Positions 17,533 through 33,619 of a DNA stretch of 35,654 nt are shown here, piece by piece. Source of the stretch: an uncultured Synechococcus sp. (lineage in GTDB: Bacteria > Cyanobacteriota > Cyanobacteriia > PCC-6307 > Cyanobiaceae). Every line of letters begins with the position of its first letter. Within the stretch, counting starts at the first letter, position 1. The position numbers and the translations under genes are program-made. The stretch lies in NCBI GenBank assembly GCA_913061215.1, contig CAJXSQ010000006.1:1-35654 (forward strand), written 5' to 3'. Below the pieces are notes generated by a model. It had not been told where the DNA came from. It ran no database searches and saw only the letters and a program-made list of their open reading frames with translations.

Positions 17533-17853
17533 TCAGAGCTTCACCTCGATGTCCACACCGCTGGGCAGATCGAGCTTCATCAGCGCGTCGATGGTCTTGG
17601 CCGAAGGGCTGTAGATGTCGATGATGCGGCGGTGGGTGCGGGTTTCGAAGTGCTCGCGGGAATCCTTGTCCACGTGGGGCGAGCGCAGCACGCAGTAGAT
17701 CTTGCGCTTGGTGGGCAGGGGGATCGGACCGATCGCGGTTGCAGCGGTGTGATCGGCCGTTTCGATGATTTTTTCGCAGGAGAGATCCAGCATGCGGCGG
17801 TCGAACGCCTTGAGGCGGATGCGGATCTTCTGCTGGGCGATGGCGGTGGACAT
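17533..17853 (-). CDS. rpsJ: 30S ribosomal protein S10
   Basis: The 106-residue protein ([23 protein letters not shown], then [29 protein letters not shown]) is a complete S10. S10 binds the 30S head and, as NusE, also takes part in transcription antitermination. In cyanobacteria rpsJ is the last gene of the str operon after tuf rather than the first of the S10 operon, as seen here. It is followed by a strong terminator. Confidence 0.98.
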   Translation of the reverse strand: MSTAIAQQKIRIRLKAFDRRMLDLSCEKIIETADHTAATAIGPIPLPTKRKIYCVLRSPHVDKDSREHFETRTHRRIIDIYSPSAKTIDALMKLDLPSGVDIEVKL

Positions 17854-17879
17854 GGATCAGGCGGGAGAGGTCAGCAAGG

Positions 17880-17991
17880 CACAGCTCTGGAGCGGCTCAA
17901 CGGAGCTGTGAACGTCCAGAGGACGTGACGTGTGGATTGTCGAGGTGCGGAAGGGATGGGAACGCAGGCGCAGAGCCTTGGTTCCCATCCC
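17880..17991 (-). other. Three hairpins in the tuf-rpsJ spacer
   Basis: The 177-base spacer (17854-18030) has three inverted repeats: CACAGCTC/GAGCTGTG (17880-17887 and 17903-17910, 8 bp), ACGTCC/GGACGT (17912-17917 and 17921-17926) and GGGATGGGAAC/GTTCCCATCCC (17953-17963 and 17981-17991, 11 bp perfect, 17-base loop). None has a T-run, so they are more likely processing or partial-termination structures that set the tuf to rpsJ mRNA ratio than full terminators. Confidence 0.6.
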
Positions 17992-18030
17992 CGAAACCTA
18001 GATCACGGCCGAAGCCGCATCAGGGTTGGA

Positions 18031-19230
<1,200 letters not shown>

Positions 19231-19269
19231 GATGGTAAAGAATCGGGGGGTAGATGGGTATGGGAAAGA

Positions 19270-21345
<2,076 letters not shown>

Positions 21346-21398
21346 GGGGCAGGTCTCCGGAGGGGGGAATCGACAAAAAAGCGGGCGTCACTCTACAA

Positions 21399-21414
21399 GT
21401 CGGCCTCCGCCGAC
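21399..21414 (-). other. Hairpin in the rpsG-fusA spacer
   Basis: GTCGGC (21399-21404) and GCCGAC (21409-21414) form a perfect 6-bp stem with a 4-base loop. A run of six T on the minus strand follows after about 20 bases (21375-21380), so it is not a classical terminator. It could act as a processing or attenuating structure between rpsG and fusA. Confidence 0.5.
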
Positions 21415-21429
21415 CTGCGCGGGCGGCGC

Positions 21430-21900
21430 TCAGTAGCGGTAGTGGGCGAAGGCCTTGTTGGCTTCGGCCATCTTGTGGGTTTCTTCGCGCTTGCGAACGG
21501 CGCTGCCGGCTTCGTTGGCGGCATCCATCAGTTCGCCGGCCAGCTTCTGAGCCATGCTGCGGCCGTTGCGGGCGCGGGAGAAGTTCACCAGCCAGCGCAG
21601 GGCCATGGCGGTGCCGCGCTCCTGGCGCACTTCCATGGGCACCTGATAGGTGGCACCACCAACACGGCGGGCGCGCACCTCCACCAGGGGAGTGGCGTTC
21701 TTCACCGCGGTCTCGAACACTTCCAGGGGGTCAGCGCCGGTGCGCTCGCCGATCAGAGTGAAGGCATCGGAAAGAATCCGCTGGGCGGTGGATTTTTTGC
21801 CGTGCTTCATCAGACGCGCCACGATCATCGTGGCCAGGCGGCTGTTGAACTGGGGATCCGGCAGGATCGGGCGCTTCTCGGCGGCGTTACGGCGTGACAT
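21430..21900 (-). CDS. rpsG: 30S ribosomal protein S7
   Basis: The 156-residue protein ([20 protein letters not shown], then [19 protein letters not shown], then [26 protein letters not shown]) is a complete S7, the primary assembly protein of the 30S head. It lies 40 bases after rpsL and is followed by fusA after 84 bases. Confidence 0.99.
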   Translation of the reverse strand: MSRRNAAEKRPILPDPQFNSRLATMIVARLMKHGKKSTAQRILSDAFTLIGERTGADPLEVFETAVKNATPLVEVRARRVGGATYQVPMEVRQERGTAMALRWLVNFSRARNGRSMAQKLAGELMDAANEAGSAVRKREETHKMAEANKAFAHYRY

Positions 21901-21940
21901 AAACCTGGAGGGTGGGAGTCAGGAAACAGCGGGGATTGGA

Positions 21941-22315
21941 TCAGTCCTTGGGCGTCTTGGCGCCGTACTTGGAGCGCGACTGACGGCGATCCTTCACACC
22001 GGCGGTATCGAGCGTGCCGCGGATGATGTGATAACGGACACCAGGCAGATCCTTCACACGGCCGCCGCGGATCATCACCACGGAGTGCTCCTGCAGGTTG
22101 TGGCCGATGCCGGGGATGTAGGCCGTGACCTCGAAGCCGGAGGTGAGACGCACACGGGCAACCTTGCGCAGGGCCGAGTTCGGCTTCTTCGGGGTGGAGG
22201 TGTACACGCGGGTGCACACACCACGGCGCTCGGGGCAGGCGCGCAGGGCGGGCGACTTGGTCTTGCGGGTAAGGCGCTGCCGCTCGCTGCGGATCAGCTG
22301 CTGAATCGTGGGCAT
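21941..22315 (-). CDS. rpsL: 30S ribosomal protein S12
   Basis: From the ATG at 22313-22315 ([15 protein letters not shown]) the protein has 124 residues, the standard S12 length; the 15-residue in-frame extension upstream crosses the leader hairpin and is rejected. The decoding-centre motifs [11 protein letters not shown] and [13 protein letters not shown] are intact, with Lys at the classical streptomycin-resistance position of TPKKPNS as in sensitive bacteria. It is the first gene of the str operon. Confidence 0.98.
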   Translation of the reverse strand: MPTIQQLIRSERQRLTRKTKSPALRACPERRGVCTRVYTSTPKKPNSALRKVARVRLTSGFEVTAYIPGIGHNLQEHSVVMIRGGRVKDLPGVRYHIIRGTLDTAGVKDRRQSRSKYGAKTPKD

Positions 22316-22333
22316 CGAGGGCCGGTTACGGGA

Positions 22334-22372
22334 GGTCGGAAAGTCCGACCGTTGCGACAATCCGCCACATTA
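22334..22372 (-). promoter_or_regulatory. Putative str operon promoter and leader hairpin
   Basis: On the minus strand TAATGT (22367-22372) could be the -10 box and overlaps the TAA stop of the upstream IscA-like gene; no clear -35 box is seen. The resulting leader of about 45 bases contains a perfect 7-bp hairpin with a 3-base loop (GGTCGGA 22334-22340, TCCGACC 22344-22350), ending 18 bases before the rpsL ATG. Its position suggests control of translation initiation. Confidence 0.4.
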
Positions 22373-22738
22373 CTTTGTCGCCTGCACCCCAGGTCCCGGC
22401 GGCTCATCGCTGGGGCCGAAGGCAGCGCCGCAGGCGCAGATGCGCAGCTCGCGCCCCGCCCGCACCAGGAAGCCGCCGCCGCTCAGGTCGCCCCGGTAGT
22501 CGAGCTCCAGCCCTCCGAGCCGGGCGCATTGGTCGCCCGGGGCAAACAGGGTGATGCCGTCGGCGCGGGCCACGGCCACCCCGGCCAGATGGCCCGGCCG
22601 GATGCGGATCACCCAGCGTTCGCAGCTGCCATCCACCAGGTCGAGGTGCATCATCCCGGGGGTGCCGGCCACCGCCGCCTGGCGACCCAGCTCGGCGGCG
22701 GCGGCTGCAGTCAGGCGCAGGCTGTGGCCCTTGGGCAT
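22370..22738 (-). CDS. HesB/IscA-like protein
   Basis: The 122-residue protein has the layout of A-type Fe-S carriers: a helix (LTAAAAAELGRQAA), a beta-rich middle, and the C-terminal signature LDYRGDLSGGGFLVRAG followed by C101-x-C103-G. A cysteine at 39 (DGSCERW) could be the third ligand. The sequence around it differs from the usual GCSG motif, so this is a divergent member. A-type proteins pass Fe-S clusters to target enzymes; this window encodes at least five Fe-S enzymes. It lies immediately upstream of rpsL in the same direction. Confidence 0.65.
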   Translation of the reverse strand: MPKGHSLRLTAAAAAELGRQAAVAGTPGMMHLDLVDGSCERWVIRIRPGHLAGVAVARADGITLFAPGDQCARLGGLELDYRGDLSGGGFLVRAGRELRICACGAAFGPSDEPPGPGVQATK

Positions 22739-22791
22739 GGCGAGGGACGGCGAAACGGCCGGTGCTCGGCCCAGTGTGTCAGGCGCCTGCG

Positions 22792-24558
22792 CTAGCGGTT
22801 GTCGGCGGCCACGCTCGCGGCGGCTTCGCCGGTTCCGGCGCTGCGGGGCACGAGGCCGAGGCCGTTATGGATCGATGCGGCCACGCCACGGCCCTTCACG
22901 GTGTGCACATCCGCCAGCACCAGGCCGGTGGAGCTGCCGCCATCGAGGTTCAGGGCATCCTGCAATCCCTCCTGGCGCAGCAACAGCGCTGTTTCCATCA
23001 GCGTGGGCCCGGGGTTGTTCACCCCCTGCAGGGTGATCAGCCACAGCTGGCGTCCATCGCTGCCGATCACGGTGCGCGGCGCGCCCTGGCCGATGAAGCC
23101 GGAGCTGAATCCCTCGGCCGTGCCGTTGAGCACCACCCGGCCCCGCTGCAGCAGCAGTGGCCCACCGCCGAGCACGTTCGGTTTGGCGCCCACCGCGCTG
23201 CTCGGCCGGCTGTGCAGCGTGAGGCGCTCGCCCGGCTGCCAGGGCACGCTCATGCCGCCCCGCGCCACGATCAGCTGATCTCCCGGTGCCAGGCTCACGC
23301 CGCGCTTCAGCGCGGCGGGTTCGAGGCGTTGCTGCACGGTGCCTTCGCGCATCAGCACGCCCATTTCGCTGCCGGTGATCGGCCTGTAGCTGCGCCCCCA
23401 GTCGGCGGTGTAGCGGGCCAGTCCCTTCTGCACGTAGCCACTGTTCACGCTGGCCACGGGCCAGCGCCGGCGGTTGCTGTCCTCCAGGCTCTCCACGAGC
23501 ATCAGCCGATCGAAGCTGGGCAGTTCCCCGGCACTCCAGCCCGCGGCGCCCCGGTTGAGGATCGGCCCCGACAGCCAGCGTCCCTGCTCCCGCATCGCCC
23601 CAAGTGGCAGGCGATTCACCCGGTTGAAGTAGCCGCCGTTGATCGCGATCAGCGCCTCGTCCTGGCGCGCCAGCTGGCTGAGGCTGCTCAGCCCCTGCAT
23701 GCCATCGCTGCGGTTCAGGGGCCTGAGCTCCAGCGGCACCCGCTGCGGGTCGAGCCGCACGCTGTTGATCAGCACCTGCCGCGCGCCGATGCGGCCGATG
23801 CGGCGCTCCAGCTTCAGGCCCTGGCTCTGCAGGGCCAGCAGGCGCGGATCGCGCTCCGGTGCCGGTGAGGGGGCCGTGGCGGTGCCGTCTTTGCCCGCCG
23901 GCAGATCCAGCACCAGGCGCCAGGGGCCGGCCAGGGTGAGCCGTTGGCCTTGCTCGGGCACCTGCAGGCTCAGCCAGCCCCCCTGCTGACTGGGATTGAG
24001 GCCGAGGCCCTTCAGCTGATACAGCTCGGTGCGGTCGGCCTCGGTGCCGATCAGCAGGCGGCCATCGCCGCTGCGCACCAGCGCCGGGCCGCCGAGATCC
24101 AGCACCACGCGCCGGCCACTGATGCCCTGATCGCGCCAGCGGACACTCGCCAGCGGTTTGGCCGGCAGCCGCAGCTCCAGATCGGTGCCCTTGCGCCGCA
24201 GGTCCACACCCACCGCTTTCAGCAGCCCCATCACGGGCACGGCCACTTCGTCGTCGAGGCTGCGCTGCTGCCCGGCTGTGAGCTTGAGCTCCTCGCCGAA
24301 CCATTCGATCTCGAGGCCGCCGCCCGGGCTGTCGCTGCGGCTCATGCCCAGCTGGCCTTCCAGCACCTCCAGGGGCAGCCACAGTTCCCCGGCCTCCATC
24401 AGCCAACGCGCCTGCTGGGGCCGGCCGTTGATGGTGAGCGTTGTGCCCTGGTCGGCCGCGCTGCGGCGGCGTTCCTGGGGTGCTGCCGCGGGCAGCGGTG
24501 GTGGTGGGGTGAGCGGGATGCCCGGCAGCAGAGCCACCAGCGCCGGCAGGGGAGCCAT
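22792..24558 (-). CDS. Phosphodiester glycosidase family protein (NAGPA domain), probably exported
   Basis: The 588-residue protein begins with a short hydrophobic stretch (MAPLPALVALLPGIPL) followed by a proline-rich segment, which looks like a weak signal peptide or anchor. Residues about 40-95 (LTINGRPQQARWLM, WLPLEVLEGQLG) resemble a copper amine oxidase N-terminal-like domain. Next comes a beta-rich AMIN-like part. The C-terminal 300 residues form the NAGPA/DUF2233 domain: IAINGGYFN, GGPLLLQRG, ALNLDGGSSTGLVL and IHNGLGLVPR. The family includes the enzyme that uncovers mannose-6-phosphate and bacterial homologues thought to act on surface polysaccharides. The substrate is unknown. It is divergent from gltB. 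Confidence 0.82.
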   Translation of the reverse strand: MAPLPALVALLPGIPLTPPPPLPAAAPQERRRSAADQGTTLTINGRPQQARWLMEAGELWLPLEVLEGQLGMSRSDSPGGGLEIEWFGEELKLTAGQQRSLDDEVAVPVMGLLKAVGVDLRRKGTDLELRLPAKPLASVRWRDQGISGRRVVLDLGGPALVRSGDGRLLIGTEADRTELYQLKGLGLNPSQQGGWLSLQVPEQGQRLTLAGPWRLVLDLPAGKDGTATAPSPAPERDPRLLALQSQGLKLERRIGRIGARQVLINSVRLDPQRVPLELRPLNRSDGMQGLSSLSQLARQDEALIAINGGYFNRVNRLPLGAMREQGRWLSGPILNRGAAGWSAGELPSFDRLMLVESLEDSNRRRWPVASVNSGYVQKGLARYTADWGRSYRPITGSEMGVLMREGTVQQRLEPAALKRGVSLAPGDQLIVARGGMSVPWQPGERLTLHSRPSSAVGAKPNVLGGGPLLLQRGRVVLNGTAEGFSSGFIGQGAPRTVIGSDGRQLWLITLQGVNNPGPTLMETALLLRQEGLQDALNLDGGSSTGLVLADVHTVKGRGVAASIHNGLGLVPRSAGTGEAAASVAADNR

Positions 24559-24779
24559 CGATCTGCGGCGGCGGATCCGGTCACGCTAGCGAGCGCATCC
24601 GGCGGCGCCCAGGGGATCCCAACTCCTAGGATCGGCAGTTCGCAGCGCGGCCGCAGGCCGGGCAAACCAGGGATTCGGCAGCGGTTGCGCCGCAGCTTGT
24701 GTGCGGATCCGCGATCCGTTTGGGTCGTGATTGGTGAGCTCCAGCGCTGGATCAACTAGCAACAGGTTGTCGCCGGGTT
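24559..24779 (+). promoter_or_regulatory. Divergent spacer and gltB leader
   Basis: The 221-base spacer has a possible -10 box TAGGAT at 24627-24632 on the plus strand, which would give a leader of about 140 bases. A perfect 12-bp palindrome TCCAGCGCTGGA lies at 24740-24751, 28 bases before the gltB ATG. I find no clear GTA-N8-TAC NtcA site, although gltB is a nitrogen gene. No strong ribosome-binding sequence precedes the ATG. Confidence 0.4.
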
Positions 24780-29363
<4,584 letters not shown>

Positions 29364-29374
29364 GCGGCCGCTGC

Positions 29375-30244
29375 TCAGCGCGGATACTGGGCCATCAGCC
29401 GCTGCACCTCGCCGGCGTGATAGCTGCTGCGGGTGAGTGGGGTGCTCACCACCTGCAGGAAGCCCAGCTCCTCCTCGCCGTGGCGCCGGAAGGCTTCGAA
29501 TTGCTCCGGCGTCACGAACCGATCCACCGGCAGGTGCTTCGGCCCGGGGGAGAGGTACTGGCCGATGGTCACGATGTCGACGCGATGGCGGCGCAGATCC
29601 GCCAGCACCGCCAGCACCTCGTCGTCGCTTTCGCCCAGTCCCACCATCAGGCCCGATTTGCTGTAGGCCCGCGGCCAGCCCTCACGCACCCGCTGCAGCA
29701 GCTCCAGCGAGCGCTCATAGATGCCCTGGGGCCGCGCCTTCTTGTAGAGGCGCGGCACGGTTTCGATGTTGTGGTTGAGCACATGCGGTGCGGCATCCAT
29801 CACCGCGGCCAGCGCATCCCAGTTGCCGCAGAAATCGGGGATCAGCAGCTCGATCGTGGTGAGCGGTGAGCGCTGGCGCACCTGTTCGATGCAGGCCACG
29901 AACTGGCTGGCGCCGCCATCGGCCAGGTCGTCGCGGTTCACCGAGGTGATCACCACATGCCGCAGTCCAAGCCGGGCCACAGCTTCGCCCAGCCGCTCGG
30001 GTTCGCTGGGATCGAGCGTGCGCACGCTCTTGTCGAAGTCGATGTCGCAGTAGGGGCAGGCGCGGGTGCAGCCCGGCCCCATGATCAGAAAGGTGGCGGT
30101 GCCGCCGGCGAAGCACTCGCCGATGTTCGGGCAACTGGCCTCCTGGCACACCGTGTTGAGCTTGAGATCCAGCAGCAGGTCGGCCACCTCGCCGATGCGC
30201 TCCCGCTGCGGGGCCTTCACACGCAACCAGTCGGGTTTGAGCAC
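29375..30244 (-). CDS. lipA: Lipoyl synthase
   Basis: The 289-residue radical SAM enzyme inserts two sulfurs into octanoyl groups on E2/GcvH proteins. The auxiliary cluster motif is C33-x4-C38-x5-C44 ([12 protein letters not shown]), the radical SAM motif is C59-x3-C63-x2-C66 (CTRACPYC) and the C-terminal serine ligand is in TRSSYHAGE. All needed residues are present. The start is GTG at 30244 ([12 protein letters not shown]). Cyanobacteria often carry two lipA genes; no lipB is seen next to this one. Confidence 0.97.
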   Translation of the reverse strand: MLKPDWLRVKAPQRERIGEVADLLLDLKLNTVCQEASCPNIGECFAGGTATFLIMGPGCTRACPYCDIDFDKSVRTLDPSEPERLGEAVARLGLRHVVITSVNRDDLADGGASQFVACIEQVRQRSPLTTIELLIPDFCGNWDALAAVMDAAPHVLNHNIETVPRLYKKARPQGIYERSLELLQRVREGWPRAYSKSGLMVGLGESDDEVLAVLADLRRHRVDIVTIGQYLSPGPKHLPVDRFVTPEQFEAFRRHGEEELGFLQVVSTPLTRSSYHAGEVQRLMAQYPR

Positions 30245-30330
30245 AGCGCCACCACCGCCCGAAGGCGCAGATCAGCCACTGACTCTAGAAAGCGGGGTTG
30301 GGCCCACGGTCCGGCCGGGCCGCCATCTCC

Positions 30331-30336
30331 TACACT
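30331..30336 (+). promoter_or_regulatory. Possible -10 box of tRNA-Pro
   Basis: TACACT lies 8 bases before the first base of the tRNA, the right distance for a -10 box with a very short 5' extension. No -35 box is evident at 17 bases. Confidence 0.45.
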
Positions 30337-30344
30337 CCCGGCAT

Positions 30345-30418
30345 CGGGATGTAGCGCAGCTTGGTAGCGCACTTCGTTCGGGACGAAGGGGCCGCAGGTT
30401 CGAATCCTGTCATCCCGA
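30345..30418 (+). tRNA. tRNA-Pro (anticodon CGG)
   Basis: The 74-base sequence folds as a normal cloverleaf: acceptor CGGGATG (30345-30351) with CATCCCG (30411-30417) and discriminator A30418. The anticodon stem CTTCG/CGAAG encloses loop TTCGGGA with anticodon CGG at 30379-30381 and G37. The T arm contains GGTTCGAATCC. CCA is not encoded. It decodes CCG, a frequent codon in this GC-rich genome. The gene ends 3 bases before the stop of the convergent cobalamin gene. Confidence 0.97.
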
Positions 30419-30421
30419 CTT

Positions 30422-32200
30422 TCAGCTGAGCTCCGCTCCGGGGTATCCCCGGGGCGTCACCATGCGGCCGCCCTCCACGCGGCTGCTGCTGTTGCCGATC
30501 AGCACCAGCGTGAGCATGTCCACCTGCTCGATCGGCAGGTGTTCGAGCTGGTGCAGGCTCACGCTCTCCTCAGCGCGGCCCAGTTGGCGGGCCAGCACCA
30601 CCGGCGTGTGCGGCGGGCGGTGCTCCAGCAGCAGTTCGCGGGCGCGCCCCAGCTGCCAATCGCGCCCGCGGGAGCGGGGGTTATAGAGCGCCACCACGAA
30701 ATCACCGGCCGCGGCAGCCTGCAGCCGCCGTTCGATCACCGCCCACGGCGTGAGCCGATCGCTCAGGCTCACGGTGCAGAAGTCGTGCATCAACGGAGCA
30801 CCAGCCCGCGCTGCCGCCAGCTGCAGCGCCGAGATCCCCGGATGCACGCTGAAGGCGGGGCGATCGCCCTCGTCCAGCGCCATCCATTGCTCCAGGGCCA
30901 GGCCGGCCATGCCGTAGATGCCGCTGTCGCCCGACGACACCAGCGCCACCGTGAGGCCCTGGCAGGCCAGCTCCAGGGCTTCGCGGCAGCGCTCGCGCTC
31001 CAGGGTGAGCTGGCCGTCGCTGCGCAGTTGATCGGGCCGGCGCAGCGGCTCGAGCAGATCCAGATAGAGCCCGTAGCCCACCCACACGCTGCTGGCCGCC
31101 AGTGCCGCGCGGGCATCCGGCGTGAGCAGGGCCAGGCTGCCGGGGCCGCTGCCCACCAGGTGCAGGTGGCCGCGCTGGGGGGCCCACTGGCTGGCGGCCT
31201 GGGCAATGGCCACCGTGGCGGCCCCCCGTTCACCGGGCGCCGCCCGCTCGATGTGTTTCTCCTGTCTGAGGCGGGCCTGCGGGCCAGCGGCCAGCACCGC
31301 TGCCGCCTCGGCCACGCTGGCGGTGCCGAGCTCGGCCTGCACCACGGCGGAGGGATTCGGCACCGGCACCGCGTTCAAGGCGGCGCTGCTGAAACAGCGC
31401 AGGGGCCAGCCGTGCCGTTCAGCCAGCTGCAGCAGGGCCGGTTCGTCGGCCTTGCGCTCGGCACTGGCCAGGCCAGCGATCGCCTCCTCCGCCAGCTCAG
31501 CGGCCGCCAGTGCCTGCTGCAGAGCACGCTCCAGCAGCTCCAGGCTGGTGCCGCGCTCGCAGCCCATGCCCACCCAGAGGGCGGGCGGATGCCAGCGGCA
31601 GCCTTCCCCCCGCTCCACGCTCACCTGCAGGCTGGGCCCGCTGCTGCCCGGCTCGGGCAGGCCGGCCAGCTCCAGCCAGCGGGCATTGCCATCGCGGTGG
31701 TTGAGCTGCACCGGTTCAGAGCGGGCGGCGCCTTTCATCAGCGCGTCCCAGGCGCCGGTGCCGCGGCGCCAGCCCCAGCCTGCACCGAAGCTGTCCAGAG
31801 CCAGCTGGCCGCGTGAGCCGCTGCCGCCGGTGATCACCGCGCTGCCCCCCAGGATCGCGGCGATCCGCTCGGCCAGGGGCTCCGCGCCGCCGGCGTGGCC
31901 GCCCAGCAGCGGCACGGCGTAACGCCCCTGCGGATCCACCACCACCACAGCGGGATCACTGTGTTTGTGCTCCAGCAGCGGCGCGATCAGCCGGGTGATC
32001 GCGCCGCAGGCTCCCACGGCCACGAAGGCCCGGCTGCGCGGCCACTCGCTGCTGAGCAGCGTTTGCAGCTCTCCCGCCGGCCAGCTGCCCCCTTGGGCCG
32101 GGCTGGCGATCCGATCAATCAGGTTCTGCTCCAGCAGCCGGTGCAGCAGCGGCAGGGCATCACGGCTCAGGGCAAAGCCCCAGCTCAGGCGTTCACTCAT
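30422..32200 (-). CDS. cobJ: CbiG-CobJ fusion: cobalt-precorrin-5A hydrolase / precorrin-3B C17-methyltransferase
   Basis: The 592-residue protein carries two cobalamin-synthesis enzymes. The N-terminal 340 residues are Cbi[40 protein letters not shown] and [19 protein letters not shown]. From about 345 ([22 protein letters not shown]) the sequence is a SAM-dependent corrin methyltransferase of the CobJ/CbiH type, with [16 protein letters not shown] and [16 protein letters not shown]. The two act close together in corrin ring contraction, so the fusion makes sense. It follows the Pro/Glu-rich gene with an ATGA overlap. The product pathway supplies (pseudo)cobalamin, which B12-type radical SAM proteins in this window may use. 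Confidence 0.93.
   Translation of the reverse strand: MSERLSWGFALSRDALPLLHRLLEQNLIDRIASPAQGGSWPAGELQTLLSSEWPRSRAFVAVGACGAITRLIAPLLEHKHSDPAVVVVDPQGRYAVPLLGGHAGGAEPLAERIAAILGGSAVITGGSGSRGQLALDSFGAGWGWRRGTGAWDALMKGAARSEPVQLNHRDGNARWLELAGLPEPGSSGPSLQVSVERGEGCRWHPPALWVGMGCERGTSLELLERALQQALAAAELAEEAIAGLASAERKADEPALLQLAERHGWPLRCFSSAALNAVPVPNPSAVVQAELGTASVAEAAAVLAAGPQARLRQEKHIERAAPGERGAATVAIAQAASQWAPQRGHLHLVGSGPGSLALLTPDARAALAASSVWVGYGLYLDLLEPLRRPDQLRSDGQLTLERERCREALELACQGLTVALVSSGDSGIYGMAGLALEQWMALDEGDRPAFSVHPGISALQLAAARAGAPLMHDFCTVSLSDRLTPWAVIERRLQAAAAGDFVVALYNPRSRGRDWQLGRARELLLEHRPPHTPVVLARQLGRAEESVSLHQLEHLPIEQVDMLTLVLIGNSSSRVEGGRMVTPRGYPGAELS
30438..30452. other. GC hairpin at the tRNA-Pro / cobJ junction
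   Basis: CCGGGG (30438-30443) and CCCCGG (30447-30452) form a 6-bp stem with a TAT loop, 19 bases after the tRNA end and inside the 3' end of the convergent cobJ. It lacks a T-run and is only a weak candidate for a bidirectional stop or 3'-trimming signal. Confidence 0.35.
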
Positions 32201-33498
32201 CCACCCAGCTTCTCCCGCAGCCCGGCCAGGGGGCCGCGGGCGGGCGGTTGCTGCAGCGAACCATCGGCATTCACCTGCTCGCGGGCGGAGCCGCTGAGGC
32301 TGCTCTGGGCGGCCACGCGTTCGCTGGGTGGCTCGGCCGGCAGCGGTTCAGGCTCCGGCTCCGGCTCCTGGGCGGCCACGGGTGCGGCATCGTCGTCGGC
32401 CGTGCTGGCTTCTGCTTCGCTGGCTGGCCCGGCTTCGGGCTTGGCCTCTTCGGCAGGCACGGGTTCCGGCTCTGGCTCTGGCTCCAGTTCCGGCTCTGGC
32501 TGAGGTTCAGGCTCCGGTTCTGGCTGCGGCGCCGGCTCGGGCTCGGGTTCCGGTTTGGGTTCTGGTTCGGCCGCCACGGCTGTGGCAGCCGGCTGCTCGC
32601 CGCTGAGCAGGGCCAGCTCCGTGTCGCTGAGGCTGGGGCGCAGCCACACCGGCCTTGCGCCGCCGCCGATCACCACTTCACGCACCAGGCTGTTGAAGGG
32701 CGGGTTGAGCGGATCACCGCGGCCATCGAGCAGCTCCAGCTGCACGGCGTTGCTGCCCCGCTTGAAGCCCTTGAGCCACAGCGGCGTCTGCCGGTCCACC
32801 AGGAAGCTGTCGCCGTTCACACTCACCCGCAGGCGCCAGCGGGCGTCATCGCCGCGCAGGTTCTGCAAGGGAGCATCGATCAGCAGCCAGTCGATCAGCA
32901 CCGGCTCCATCTCCTGCAGAGCATCGGGGCTGGCGGCGATCAGCTGGGCGCTGCCAGGGGCTGGCAGCTGGGCGGCGTTGCGGGCCACGCGGTTCACCCG
33001 GATCTGGACGCTGGCTCCGGGTGCCTTCACGGCCTCGCCCCAGGGCCGGGCGGCATAGGCCGTCACGCGGTGGCTGCCGGGCGTCAGCGCCGGCATCGTG
33101 ATCCTTGCGGCGGCCTCGAGGCTGCTGATGCGCTGGGGTTCCAGGTCGTCGAGCTGCACCACGATGTGTGGCCCCAGGCCGAGCTCGCCGGCGTCCGCCA
33201 GGGGCCAGTCCTTCACCTGGAGCTCCAGGGTCCAGGGCCCGGCGGGCAGCAGAGCGTTGTCGGCCGGCGCGCGCACACTCAGCTGCGGCGCGCGCTCATT
33301 CAGCCGCTCATTCAGTTGTTGAACGGCGCCGGGGGGAGCCACCTCCTGCAGCGGGCCGGAGGGTGCCGTGGCGCTGAGGCCAGCGCCCGGCGACCCGGCG
33401 GGCGCACGGCCGGATGCCCGGTTGCCGCAGCCTCCGCTCACCAGGGTGAGCACCACCAGCACCAGGGCCAATGCAGCCCGTCGCGGTGCCGCCAGCAT
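32197..33498 (-). CDS. Exported protein with Pro/Glu repeat tail, unknown function
   Basis: The 433-residue protein starts at ATG 33498 behind an ideal ribosome site (GAGGAGG, 7 bases upstream); an in-frame extension to 33636 lacks support. The N-terminus [24 protein letters not shown] is a signal peptide; Cys24 could be lipidated, although the residue at -3 is Ser rather than the usual Leu/Val. Two beta-rich Ig-like stretches follow ([15 protein letters not shown] to [15 protein letters not shown], and [17 protein letters not shown] to [15 protein letters not shown]). The C-terminal third is a (Glu-Pro)n-rich, TonB-linker-like region at about 300-400, then a short tail. I do not recognise the family. 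Its stop overlaps the cobJ start (ATGA). Confidence 0.8.
   Translation of the reverse strand: MLAAPRRAALALVLVVLTLVSGGCGNRASGRAPAGSPGAGLSATAPSGPLQEVAPPGAVQQLNERLNERAPQLSVRAPADNALLPAGPWTLELQVKDWPLADAGELGLGPHIVVQLDDLEPQRISSLEAAARITMPALTPGSHRVTAYAARPWGEAVKAPGASVQIRVNRVARNAAQLPAPGSAQLIAASPDALQEMEPVLIDWLLIDAPLQNLRGDDARWRLRVSVNGDSFLVDRQTPLWLKGFKRGSNAVQLELLDGRGDPLNPPFNSLVREVVIGGGARPVWLRPSLSDTELALLSGEQPAATAVAAEPEPKPEPEPEPAPQPEPEPEPQPEPELEPEPEPEPVPAEEAKPEAGPASEAEASTADDDAAPVAAQEPEPEPEPLPAEPPSERVAAQSSLSGSAREQVNADGSLQQPPARGPLAGLREKLGG
32340..32575 (-). repeat. In-frame Glu-Pro hexanucleotide repeat region
   Basis: Within the exported protein gene, repeats of the type GAGCCG/GAACCG (Glu-Pro, with occasional Gln-Pro, Lys-Pro and Ala-Pro) occur in two blocks (32346-32372 and 32455-32572). 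The codons vary, so this is an older, selected protein repeat rather than a fresh slippage expansion, but length variation between strains is likely. Confidence 0.8.
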
Positions 33499-33576
33499 GC
33501 TGATGCCTCCTCTGATCGCGTGAAGCCTTGCCGGCTCATTCTGCAGCGTTGCGGAGAACAACAGCCCGCGCAAGTG

Positions 33577-33590
33577 CTGTTTGCAAACAG
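33577..33590. repeat. 14-bp perfect palindrome
   Basis: CTGTTTGCAAACAG reads the same on both strands. It lies about 80 bases before the start of the exported protein gene and about 160 bases before the predicted psaA -10 box. A perfect palindrome of this length suggests a dimeric repressor or activator site. Confidence 0.6.
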
Positions 33591-33599
33591 AAAACAGCC

Positions 33600-33619
33600 T
33601 GCAATCAGCTGTGATTGCA
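33600..33619. repeat. Inverted repeat TGCAATCA / TGATTGCA
   Basis: Two perfect 8-base arms (33600-33607 and 33612-33619) flank the 4-base spacer GCTG. A further TGATTGC copy starts at 33652. It is 10 bases from the 14-bp palindrome, in the same AT-rich patch. Confidence 0.6.

Noticed and set aside
24559-24779. NtcA box in front of gltB
   Set aside because: No GTA-N8-TAC match with a suitably placed -10 box could be found by eye; relaxed matches are too frequent to mean anything.
32340-32575. Possible CRISPR or tandem-repeat array
   Set aside because: The repeats are in-frame Glu-Pro codons with no spacer structure.
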